NCBI GenBank assembly: GCA_022009815.1
Contig: CP091725.1
Span: forward strand, 2,046,001-2,110,000
Direction: 5' to 3'
DNA length: 64,000 nt
From: Bacteroidales bacterium
Lineage (GTDB): Bacteria > Bacteroidota > Bacteroidia > Bacteroidales > Muribaculaceae
Position 1 is the first letter of the stretch, and the number at the start of each line of letters is the position of its first letter. Under the pieces are notes generated by a model. It was not told the origin of the DNA, did not search any database, and saw nothing but the letters and a program-made list of their open reading frames with translations. Made by a program: the position numbers and the translations under genes. This document shows, in pieces, positions 46,085 through 54,660 of the stretch.

Positions 46085-46582
46085 ATGGAACTGTTTACGC
46101 CTGCATTTGGCTTGGTATTCTGGATGTTTGTGGTCTTCGTGCTGCTGTGCGTCCTCCTTGGCAAGTTTGCATGGCCTGCCATCATCAAAATGATGACAGA
46201 TCGTGCCGACTTGATCGACAAGGGCGTTGCATATGCAGAGGAGGCCAAGGAGCATGTCGACAATGCGAAGGCTGAGGCGGACAAGTTTATCCTTGAGGCG
46301 CAAAAGCAGCAGGCGGAGATTCTGCGCGAGGCGGCACGAATGAAGGCACAAATCATTGAGGAGGCCAAGGAAGCCGCAACGGTCGAGGCCAACAAGGTGA
46401 TGGAAGCCGCTAAGGTGTCGATAGAGCAGGAGCGCAAGGAAGCCGAACTGCAATTCCGCAACGAGGTTAGCACATTCGCCATTCAGATTGCGGAGAAGTT
46501 GCTCCGTGAGCATATGGCTGACGAAAAAGCTCAGTCGCAGCTTGTAGACAAATTGCTGGATGAGATTGAAACGAAAAATTGA
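46085..46582 (+). CDS. atpF: ATP synthase F0 subunit b
   Basis: A 165-residue protein with one N-terminal transmembrane helix (FGLVFWMFVVFVLLCVLLGKF) and a long charged coiled coil (AKEHVDNAKAEADKFILEAQKQQAEI), the peripheral stalk. Lies 18 bp after atpE and 21 bp before atpH. Confidence 0.95.
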   Translation: MELFTPAFGLVFWMFVVFVLLCVLLGKFAWPAIIKMMTDRADLIDKGVAYAEEAKEHVDNAKAEADKFILEAQKQQAEILREAARMKAQIIEEAKEAATVEANKVMEAAKVSIEQERKEAELQFRNEVSTFAIQIAEKLLREHMADEKAQSQLVDKLLDEIETKN

Positions 46583-46603
46583 TAATAATTTAAATCGTAA
46601 AAG

Positions 46604-47149
46604 ATGAATGAAGGACTGATTCCGAGCCGCTATGCCAAAGCGCTGCACCTCTATGCCGAGGAAGCAGGCAAAGCCGCCGCCGTCTATGAGCAGACGGAGC
46701 GTCTTGCCGCCGGCTATGAGGCGCATCCGCAGATGTCGCGCGCGGTGGAAAATCCGTTTCTTCCGCTTGCCGACAAGCAGCAGCTGCTGCTTGTTGCGTC
46801 GGGCGCGGAGAACGACGGGTGTCTGGACAAGTTTTTCAAACTCGTTTTCAGCCATGGACGGGAATCCTTCATACGCTCAATGGCACTGGCTTACGGCAAG
46901 CGCTATCGCGATGTCAACAAGATTTCACAGGTTGAGATTGCCACAGCGTCGAGCTTCAGCCAGGCTGTCATGGACAAAATCAAGGACTCCGTGCAAACTC
47001 ATCTGAAGGGCCGCACCCTTGAATATCGTCAGCGCGTCGACGCTTCCCTTATCGGAGGCTTCACTGTGCGTGTCGACGGCGAGGTGCTCGACGCTTCGAT
47101 GAGCAATGATTTAAGAAAATTGCGTTTAAAACTTCTAAGTAAGAAATAA
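46604..47149 (+). CDS. atpH: ATP synthase F1 subunit delta
   Basis: A 181-residue helical stator protein beginning MNEGLIPSRYAKALHLYAEE and ending with the family's LIGGFTVRVDGEVLDASMSNDLRKLRLKL region. It joins the b stalk to the alpha subunits. Three bases separate it from atpA. Confidence 0.94.
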   Translation: MNEGLIPSRYAKALHLYAEEAGKAAAVYEQTERLAAGYEAHPQMSRAVENPFLPLADKQQLLLVASGAENDGCLDKFFKLVFSHGRESFIRSMALAYGKRYRDVNKISQVEIATASSFSQAVMDKIKDSVQTHLKGRTLEYRQRVDASLIGGFTVRVDGEVLDASMSNDLRKLRLKLLSKK

Positions 47150-47152
47150 AAA

Positions 47153-48728
47153 ATGATTGACCCAAGTGAGATTTCAGACATACTGAAGCAGCAACTCGAC
47201 GGCCTTAAAGGCAAGGCTCAGTTTGAGGAGGTTGGCACAGTGCTCAACGTTGGCGACGGTGTGGCTCACGTCTATGGTCTCGACAATGTGGAGGCAAACG
47301 AGCTCGTGGTGTTTGACAACGGCGCTACGGGTGTTGCCATGAACCTTGAGGAGAGCAACGTGGGCGTTGTGCTTCTTGACAAAGTCAATGAAGTGACCGA
47401 GAATATGTCGGTTCGCCGCACTGGTGAAATCGCATCAATACCTGTGGGCGAAGGACTGTTGGGCCGTGTGATCAACGTTCTTGGCGAGCCGGTTGACGGC
47501 AAAGGACCCATCGAGGGCTCTTTGATGCGTCTGCCACTCGACCGCAAGGCTCCTGGCGTAATCTTCCGTCAGCCAGTGAAGCAGCCGCTTCAGACTGGCT
47601 TGAAGGCAGTCGACTCGATGATTCCTATCGGCCGCGGTCAGCGCGAGCTTATCATCGGCGACCGTCAGATTGGCAAGACCGCCATCGCTATCGACACGAT
47701 TATCAACCAGCGTCAGAATTATGAGCAGGGCAAGCCTGTTTATTGCATCTATGTGGCTATCGGACAGAAGGCTTCATCGATTGCTTCGCTTGTCAACACG
47801 CTGAAGAAATATGGTGCTATGGACTATACGGTTGTTGTGGCGGCATCGGCGAGCGACTCAGCTGCGATGCGCTATTACTCACCGTTTGCCGGCGCGGCTA
47901 TCGGCGAGTTTCCGCGACAGCGGCCGCGACGCGTTGATTGTTTACGACGACCTTTCGAAGCAGGCGGTGGCTTATCGCGAGCTGTCGTTGATTTTGAAGC
48001 GTCCGTCGGGACGTGAGGCTTATCCAGGCGACATCTTCTATCTGCACTCCCGTTTGTTGGAGCGAGCAGCGAAGATTATCGACAACGATGAGGTTGCAAA
48101 GAGCATGAACGACCTTCCGGAGGCACTGAAGCCCATCGTCAAGGGCGGCGGCTCACTCACGGCGCTTCCAATCATCGAGACTCAGGCCGGCGACGTGTCG
48201 GCGTATATCCCGACCAACGTGATTTCAATTACCGACGGTCAGATATTCCTTGAGTCGGGCTTGTTCAACAGCGGTATCCGTCCGGCGATCAATGTCGGTA
48301 TTTCGGTGTCGCGTGTTGGTGGCAACGCTCAGATCAAGGCGATGAAGAAGATTGCCGGCACATTGAAGATTGACCAGGCGCAGTTCCGCGAGTTGGAGTC
48401 GTTTACCAAGTTTGGCGGCGACATCGACCCCGTTACGGCGCGCACAATCGACAAGGGACGCAAGAACGAACGCCTGCTCATCCAGCCGCAGTATCATCCG
48501 ATGGCCGTGGAGGAGCAGATTGCCGTGATTTTCTGCGGAACGCGCGGACTGCTGTCGGCAGTGCCGATGGACAAAGTCGCAGAGTTTGAAACAGAGTTTA
48601 TCCAGATGTTGCAGGCAGGACACAAGTCGGATGTTCTCGACGTGCTTCGTTCAGGTCAGTTGACCGCCGAGGTAGAGGGCATTCTGACCGAGACCGCCAA
48701 GGCAGTTTCTGCTAAATATGCTCAATAA
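47153..48728 (+). CDS. atpA: ATP synthase F1 subunit alpha (frameshifted)
   Basis: The non-catalytic nucleotide-binding subunit. P-loop GDRQIGKTA (near residue 170), where most homologues have Thr in place of Ile. The frame is lost at 47909-47911: as sequenced GEFPRQ.., but with two more bases GEYFRDSGRDALIVYDDLSKQAVAYREL, which is the conserved family sequence. Restored length about 525 residues. A lone one-base insertion is a less likely explanation, because Tyr in EYFRD is conserved. Confidence 0.94.
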
Positions 48729-48745
48729 AGAAACGGAATTAGGTA

Positions 48746-49621
48746 ATGTCAACGTTAAGAGAACTTAAGGGAAGAATCGGTTCGGTGGCGTCGTCGGAGA
48801 AAATCACCGGCGCCATGAAGATGATTTCATCGGCAAAGATGCACAAGGCGGAGCAGAATTTGAGCCGCTTGGTGCCATTCCGCAATCAGCTTCAGGGCAT
48901 AATGGGCAACCTTATGCAGACCGACGCCGAGTATACTTCCGAGTTGACTGACGTTCGAGACGTGAAGACGGTGACAATAGTGGTGCTTGGCAGCGACGAG
49001 GGTCTCTGCGGCGCTTACAACATCAACATCTTCAAGGGCTTGCTCCGACATATCAATGAATTGCGCAAAGCCAACCCGTCGGTAATGATAAACGTGGTGC
49101 CAGTGGGCAAGAAGATTGTCAAGGCATCCGCTGTTGTCGCCGGCGACGGTGTTTCGGTTGAGCGCACCGAAGCCAGTCCGAAATCGGGCATCGACGGCAT
49201 CCGCCGTCTTGTGGACACTCTTAAAGCCGACTATGTCGGCGGCAAGACCGACCGCGTAGAGGTGGTGTCGATGAAGTTTCTTTCGGCAGGCAAGCAGCGG
49301 CTCACCGTGCAGCAGTTGCTGCCAGTGTCGGCAGAATCCTTCGGCAAAGCCGATGGCCCGACAAACCGTCCGTATCTTTTCGAACCCGACGCCAACCGGA
49401 TCTATAACGCTATTCTGCCGCTCTACGTTTTGTCGCTTGTGCAGGAAGTGTTTGGGCAGAACGCCGCCTCAGAGCAGGCAGCGCGCGTGATGGCAATGCA
49501 GAGTGCCAACGACAATGCAGTAAAGCTGCACGACTCTCTGAAATTGGAATACAACAAGCTGCGTCAGCAGGGTATTACGACAGAATTGCTCGACATACTC
49601 GGCGGCCAGGTTGAGAAATAG
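48746..49621 (+). CDS. atpG: ATP synthase F1 subunit gamma
   Basis: The 291-residue rotor shaft. Start MSTLRELKGRIGSVASSEKITGAMKMISSAKMHKAEQ and end SANDNAVKLHDSLKLEYNKLRQQGITTELLDILGG are the two family-specific helices. Last gene of the atp set. A 116-bp spacer with competing hairpins follows before nuoI. Confidence 0.95.
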   Translation: MSTLRELKGRIGSVASSEKITGAMKMISSAKMHKAEQNLSRLVPFRNQLQGIMGNLMQTDAEYTSELTDVRDVKTVTIVVLGSDEGLCGAYNINIFKGLLRHINELRKANPSVMINVVPVGKKIVKASAVVAGDGVSVERTEASPKSGIDGIRRLVDTLKADYVGGKTDRVEVVSMKFLSAGKQRLTVQQLLPVSAESFGKADGPTNRPYLFEPDANRIYNAILPLYVLSLVQEVFGQNAASEQAARVMAMQSANDNAVKLHDSLKLEYNKLRQQGITTELLDILGGQVEK

Positions 49622-49640
49622 TACATGACAGACAACATCG

Positions 49641-49676
49641 GGAAGGAGGCAAACATACCGGACCTCCTTCCGGATG
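49641..49676 (+). promoter_or_regulatory. Competing hairpins between atpG and nuoI
   Basis: GGAAGGAGG (49641-49649) pairs with CCTCCTTCC (49663-49671). The downstream half can also pair as CCGGA/TCCGG (49658-49662 with 49669-49673). The two structures exclude each other. There is no T-run, so this is more likely an RNA-processing or attenuation site than a full terminator. Confidence 0.5.
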
Positions 49677-49737
49677 TTTAATGAATTTTTATGAATGCCG
49701 GTATGAGAAAAAACAGTTGACTGAACACAATAGAGTT

Positions 49738-50304
49738 ATGAGTAGTGTAAAAGATTACTTCACCGGATTAGGCAAAGGTATGGTCAGCCTTTTGAAGGGA
49801 ATGGAAGTGACAGGAAAGGAGTTCGTCACGAAGAAGGTGACGGAGGAATATCCTGACAACAGAGACAATTTGCCGGTAGGCGAACGTTTTCGTGGCACGT
49901 TGGAGCTCATCTATGATGAAAAAGGCAACCACAAGTGTATTGCTTGCGGATTGTGCCAAATGAACTGCCCGAACCAGACAATCCACATCGAGTCGAAGAT
50001 GGTGGAGCTGCCCGACGGGAAGAAGAAAAAAGTATTGGTGAAATATTTGTACGACCTTGGCAGTTGTACGTTCTGCCAGATGTGTGTTTCGGCATGTCCG
50101 CACCACGCAATCCACTTCACCAACAAGTTTGAGCATGCGGTTTATACGCGTTCGAAACTTGTGAAACAGCTGAATTATCTTCCGGAAAAAGACCCAGTAG
50201 AGGTTTGGAAGGCGCAGCAGAAGGCCAAGGAAGAGGCCGCAGCCAAAGCAGCGGAGGCGAAAGCCGCCGAGGCACCTAAAAATGAAACAACAGAGAAAAA
50301 TTAA
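49738..50304 (+). CDS. nuoI: NADH-quinone oxidoreductase subunit I
   Basis: A ferredoxin-like subunit of about 188 residues carrying two [4Fe-4S] clusters: CIACGLCQMNCP and CTFCQMCVSACP. ATG 49738 was chosen because MSSVKDYF.. starts the conserved protein; an earlier ATG adds unrelated residues. The C-terminus is an Ala/Lys/Glu-rich tail (EEAAAKAAEAKAAEA) unlike most NuoI. First gene after the ATP synthase set. Confidence 0.94.
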   Translation: MSSVKDYFTGLGKGMVSLLKGMEVTGKEFVTKKVTEEYPDNRDNLPVGERFRGTLELIYDEKGNHKCIACGLCQMNCPNQTIHIESKMVELPDGKKKKVLVKYLYDLGSCTFCQMCVSACPHHAIHFTNKFEHAVYTRSKLVKQLNYLPEKDPVEVWKAQQKAKEEAAAKAAEAKAAEAPKNETTEKN

Positions 50305-50316
50305 TATAAAGTATAT

Positions 50317-50835
50317 ATGAATGTAGTAGGTAATTCAATCGTGTATTGCGTGATTGCACTGTCAATCATCGTATTCTCGGTTTTGTCGGTTACTTCGCGC
50401 AAAATCCTGCGTTCGGCCACTTACTTGCTTTTCACTCTTTTTGCCACGGCGGCACTCTATTTCCAATTAGGATATGAGTTTCTCGGCGCGGTTCAGATAG
50501 CAGTGTATGCAGGCGGTATCTTGGTGCTGTTCGTATTCTCGATTCTGCTCACAAGCAAACCCGGCAACAATGCCGAGCGTTTGGCATCCAAACGTAAAAC
50601 ACTCGGACTTATCGCAGCCCTTGCCGGTGTTGCCGTATGTGGCTACGCCTTGTTCTCATTCTTTGGTGGAGAGACAGCGTCATTGCTGTCGACGACCAGC
50701 GATGTGACGGTGGAGAAAATCGGACATGCCTTGCTTGGCACCGAGAAGTTTGAGTATCTTTTGCCTTTTGAGGCAATCAGTGTGTTGTTATTGGCATGTA
50801 TAATCGGTGGTGTGGTAATCGCCCGTAAAAGATAA
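50317..50835 (+). CDS. nuoJ: NADH-quinone oxidoreductase subunit J
   Basis: A 172-residue membrane subunit with five hydrophobic segments. The signature FLGAVQIAVYAGGILVLFVF is clear. The last helix ends IIGGVVIARKR. Five bases before nuoK. Confidence 0.94.
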   Translation: MNVVGNSIVYCVIALSIIVFSVLSVTSRKILRSATYLLFTLFATAALYFQLGYEFLGAVQIAVYAGGILVLFVFSILLTSKPGNNAERLASKRKTLGLIAALAGVAVCGYALFSFFGGETASLLSTTSDVTVEKIGHALLGTEKFEYLLPFEAISVLLLACIIGGVVIARKR

Positions 50836-50840
50836 TTGCA

Positions 50841-51152
50841 ATGGATTTGACAATGCTTTATTATTTGGTGCCGAGTCTGGTGATGTTCGCCTGCGGCGTT
50901 TACGGTTTTATCACCCGTAAGAATTTGATCGCCATCCTTATCTCTTTGGAATTGATGCTCAACTCTGTTGACATCAACTTTGTGGTTTTCAACCGCTTTC
51001 TTTTCCCGGGGCAGATGGAGGGAATGTTTTTCGCCCTGTTCGCGATAGCCATCGCGGCGGCAGAGACAGCTTTGGCGATTGCGATTGTGATCAACATATT
51101 CCGCGCAGTGAAGAATGTTGATATCCAAAGTTTAACTAAAATGAAATATTAA
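50841..51152 (+). CDS. nuoK: NADH-quinone oxidoreductase subunit K
   Basis: A 103-residue protein with three transmembrane helices and the membrane Glu residues of NuoK (ISLELMLNSVDINF and AIAAAETALAIAIV). It belongs to the antiporter-like membrane arm. Four bases before nuoL. Confidence 0.95.
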   Translation: MDLTMLYYLVPSLVMFACGVYGFITRKNLIAILISLELMLNSVDINFVVFNRFLFPGQMEGMFFALFAIAIAAAETALAIAIVINIFRAVKNVDIQSLTKMKY

Positions 51153-51156
51153 GCTC

Positions 51157-53076
51157 ATGGACTTGTCATTATCAATAATCACAATTCTGCTGCCGTTGTT
51201 CACGTTTTTCGTGCTCGGCCTTGTAGGCATGAAGATGCCTAAGCAGACTGCGGGAATTTTCGGAACGCTCTCTATGCTCGTCACAGCCGTTGTGGCTTAT
51301 GGAGTTGCGTTGAGCTATTTTTTCAGCCCAGAGTATATTGTCGACGGAGTTCGCCAGGCTCAGGTGGTCTATGATGCCACATGGCTTACGTTCGGCGAGA
51401 ACTTGAAGGTGACGCTTGGCATCTATATCGACCCGATTTCGGCGATGATGCTTATCGTTATTTCAACGATTTCGTTCATGGTGCATCTCTACAGTCTCGG
51501 CTATATGCACGGCGAGAAGGGATTCCAGCGTTATTATGCGTTTCTTTCATTGTTTACGTTCTCGATGCTCGGACTCGTTGTTGCCACCAACATCTTCCAG
51601 ATGTTTATCTTCTTCGAGATGGTGGGAGTGTCGTCATATCTTCTGATAGGCTTCTACTATGAGAAGGCAGCCGCTGTGGCAGCGTCGAAGAAGGCGTTTA
51701 TCGTGACTCGTTTCGCCGACCTCGGCTTCCTCATCGGTATAATGCTTTTGGCTTACTATTGCGACACGTTCGACTTCAAGTCGCTGATGTCGAACCCAAC
51801 GGGAATCCTCACAAGCTCGGCAGGCGTTACGTTTATGGGCTGTTCAGCCGCATCGTGGGCGTTGGCTCTGATTTTCATCGGCGGTGCCGGTAAGTCGGCG
51901 ATGTTCCCGTTGCACATCTGGCTTCCAGACGCAATGGAAGGCCCGACACCAGTTTCGGCGTTGATCCATGCCGCAACGATGGTTGTTGCCGGTGTGTTCT
52001 TGGTGGCACGTATGTTCCCGATGTATCTCGGCACACCGGAGGTGCTCGACCTGATCACCGTCACCGGTGCAGTCACCGCGCTTTATGCCGCAGTTGTAGC
52101 ATGCGCGCAGACCGACATCAAGCGCGTGCTCGCGTTCTCAACGATTTCACAGATTGCCTTTATGTTTACGGCGCTCGGCGTAGCCCGTCCGGAACTTCAC
52201 GAGGGCGTAGGCTATATGGCGTCAATGTTCCACTTGTTTACGCACGCAATGTTCAAGGGCTTGCTCTTCCTTTGCGCCGGCGCCATTATCCACATGGTGC
52301 ACAGCAACGAGATGGACGCCATGGGCAACCTCCGCAAGTATATGCCGATAACCCACATCGCATTCCTTATCGCATGTCTCGCTATCGCAGGTATACCTCC
52401 GTTTGCAGGCTTCTTCAGTAAGGATGAGATTCTTGTCGCCGCTTATCAGTACAGCCCGTTCTGGGGAGTGTGGATGTCGGCAGTGGCAGGTTTGACAGCA
52501 TTCTACATGTTCCGTCTTTACTACCGCATCTTCTGGTGGAACAAACCAGACTACAGCCACCACACACCGCACGACTGCGAGTGGGTAATGACCCTTCCTC
52601 TGATTATTCTTGCGGTAATCTCGTGTGTGGCAGGCTTCATTCCATTCGGCAGCTTCGTCACCTACGACGGCAAGGAACTCATCACCCATCTTGACATGGG
52701 CGTGGCGGGCACCAGCGTAGTAGTGGCAGTGGTTGCCATCGTGATTGCCACAGTGCTCTACCGCAAGGAGAACGCGATGCCCGACCGTATCGCCGGCTCG
52801 ATGAAGACCCTTCACCGTGCGGCTTACCGTCGCTTCTATATGGACGAGATTTATCAGTTTGTCACACATAAAATCATCTTCGGCATCATCTGTAAGAGCA
52901 TCGCATGGTTTGACCATACGATTGTCGACGGCACGATGAACGCCCTTGCGTCAGTGACAAACCGCGCATCCTTCGCAATCCGCAAACTTCAGTCGGGATC
53001 CATCCAGATGTATGTTTGGGTCTACCTGATCGGCGCATTACTTTTGGCGGCAGTGACATTCGTAGTATTAATTTAA
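51157..53076 (+). CDS. nuoL: NADH-quinone oxidoreductase subunit L
   Basis: A 639-residue antiporter-like proton-pumping subunit. FEMVGVSSYLLIGFYYEK, GGAGKSAMFPLHIWLPDAMEGPTPVSALIHAATMV and AGIPPFAGFFSKDEI are the conserved membrane motifs. The C-terminal lateral helix region ends with a last membrane segment (VWVYLIGALLLAAVTFVVL). Frame intact. Confidence 0.96.
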   Translation: MDLSLSIITILLPLFTFFVLGLVGMKMPKQTAGIFGTLSMLVTAVVAYGVALSYFFSPEYIVDGVRQAQVVYDATWLTFGENLKVTLGIYIDPISAMMLIVISTISFMVHLYSLGYMHGEKGFQRYYAFLSLFTFSMLGLVVATNIFQMFIFFEMVGVSSYLLIGFYYEKAAAVAASKKAFIVTRFADLGFLIGIMLLAYYCDTFDFKSLMSNPTGILTSSAGVTFMGCSAASWALALIFIGGAGKSAMFPLHIWLPDAMEGPTPVSALIHAATMVVAGVFLVARMFPMYLGTPEVLDLITVTGAVTALYAAVVACAQTDIKRVLAFSTISQIAFMFTALGVARPELHEGVGYMASMFHLFTHAMFKGLLFLCAGAIIHMVHSNEMDAMGNLRKYMPITHIAFLIACLAIAGIPPFAGFFSKDEILVAAYQYSPFWGVWMSAVAGLTAFYMFRLYYRIFWWNKPDYSHHTPHDCEWVMTLPLIILAVISCVAGFIPFGSFVTYDGKELITHLDMGVAGTSVVVAVVAIVIATVLYRKENAMPDRIAGSMKTLHRAAYRRFYMDEIYQFVTHKIIFGIICKSIAWFDHTIVDGTMNALASVTNRASFAIRKLQSGSIQMYVWVYLIGALLLAAVTFVVLI

Positions 53077-53105
53077 AGTTGACGGAATAGATAAAAAATA
53101 AAGTT

Positions 53106-54626
53106 ATGTTTAATATACTTTTCTTATTCGTTATAATTCCTGTGCTGACGCTCGGCGCGCTGTTTCTGACGCGCAACGTCAAGCAGGTGCGCGCCGTGGC
53201 AGCCACCGGTGCGTCGCTGCTCCTGATTGCGGCGGCGTATCTCTGCTACGAGTTTGTAGGCGCGCGTGCCGCCAATCCGGACGCACCGATGCTCTTCACC
53301 GACAGTTATATGTGGTTTGAGCCGCTCAACATCCATCTGGCAGTTGGCGTAGACGGCATCTCCGTCTTGATGATAATGCTTTCGGCAATCATCGTGTTTA
53401 CAGGCACATTCGCTTCGTGGAAAATCGAGCCTCTGACAAAGGAGTATTTCCTCTGGTTCATCCTTCTTTCAACCGGAGTGTTCGGCTTCTTCATCTCGAT
53501 TGACCTGTTCACAATGTTCATGTTCTATGAGGTTGCGCTCATCCCGATGTATCTTCTCATCGGAGTGTGGGGCAGCGGCAACAAGAACTATGCTGCGATG
53601 AAGCTGACCCTTATGCTTATGGGCGGCTCGGCATTGCTTCTTATCAGCATCCTCGGCATCTACTATCACGCAGGCCATACGATGAACCTTGTTGAGATTG
53701 CACAACACGGCGTAGACCTCGACTGGCAGAACGCATTGTTTGTTTGCGCATTCGTAGGATTCGGCGTGCTTGGCGCGATGTTCCCGTTCCACACATGGTC
53801 GCCCGACGGTCATGCATCGGCGCCTACAGCGGTGTCAATGCTCCACGCCGGCGTGTTGATGAAGCTTGGAGGCTACGGCTGCTTCCGCATCGCCATCTAT
53901 CTGATGCCTCATGCAGCCATGCAGCTCGGCTGGATATTCATGATTCTTACGGGTATCAGCGTGGTCTACGGAGCGTTTGCCGCCTGTGTCAAGACCGACT
54001 TGAAGTATATCAACGCATATTCTTCGGTCAGCCACTGCGGCTTGGTGCTTTTCGCCATTCTGATGCTTAACCAGACAGCGATGAGCGGTGCCGTAATGCA
54101 GATGCTCTCACACGGTTTGATGACAGCGTTGTTCTTCGCCCTCATCGGTATGATTTATGGCCGCACACACACCCGCGACGTTCGCGAGATGGGCGGCTTG
54201 ATGCAGATAATGCCGTTCCTTTCGGTTGGCTACATCATCGCCGGTCTTGCATCGCTCGGTTTGCCGGGCTTGAGCGGATTCGTGGCAGAGATGACCATCT
54301 TCTTCGGCTCGTTTGAGAACACAACAATCTACAACGCCGTTCTCGGCGACGGCAACCTCTTCCGTCACACGTTTGCGATTGTCACCACAACGTCGATTGT
54401 GATTACGGCAGTCTACATTCTGCGAGTTGTCGGCAAGTTGCTCTTCGGCAAGGTTCAGAACGAACACCACCGCGAGCTCGACGACGCACATTGGTATGAG
54501 CGGTTCTCGACCGTCACATTGATGCTCGCCATCGCAGCGATCGGCTGTTTCCCGGATATGGCCAACCTTATCCTTCGCGACAGCTTCGGTCCGATTGTAG
54601 AACACATAATGACTTATGCACAGTAA
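53106..54626 (+). CDS. nuoM: NADH-quinone oxidoreductase subunit M
   Basis: A 506-residue antiporter-like subunit. FYEVALIPMYLLIGVWGS and FPFHTWSPDGHASAPTAVSMLHAGVLMKLGGYG are its hallmark loops. Frame intact. It overlaps the region before nuoN; the nuoN start is at 54661. Confidence 0.96.
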   Translation: MFNILFLFVIIPVLTLGALFLTRNVKQVRAVAATGASLLLIAAAYLCYEFVGARAANPDAPMLFTDSYMWFEPLNIHLAVGVDGISVLMIMLSAIIVFTGTFASWKIEPLTKEYFLWFILLSTGVFGFFISIDLFTMFMFYEVALIPMYLLIGVWGSGNKNYAAMKLTLMLMGGSALLLISILGIYYHAGHTMNLVEIAQHGVDLDWQNALFVCAFVGFGVLGAMFPFHTWSPDGHASAPTAVSMLHAGVLMKLGGYGCFRIAIYLMPHAAMQLGWIFMILTGISVVYGAFAACVKTDLKYINAYSSVSHCGLVLFAILMLNQTAMSGAVMQMLSHGLMTALFFALIGMIYGRTHTRDVREMGGLMQIMPFLSVGYIIAGLASLGLPGLSGFVAEMTIFFGSFENTTIYNAVLGDGNLFRHTFAIVTTTSIVITAVYILRVVGKLLFGKVQNEHHRELDDAHWYERFSTVTLMLAIAAIGCFPDMANLILRDSFGPIVEHIMTYAQ

Positions 54627-54660
54627 CAATAAAGTAACGGACTATAAAGAAATTGAAATT

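Noticed and set aside
47811..48728. Second, shorter ATP synthase alpha gene
   Set aside because: It is the 3' half of the same atpA, displaced by a two-base loss at 47909-47911.
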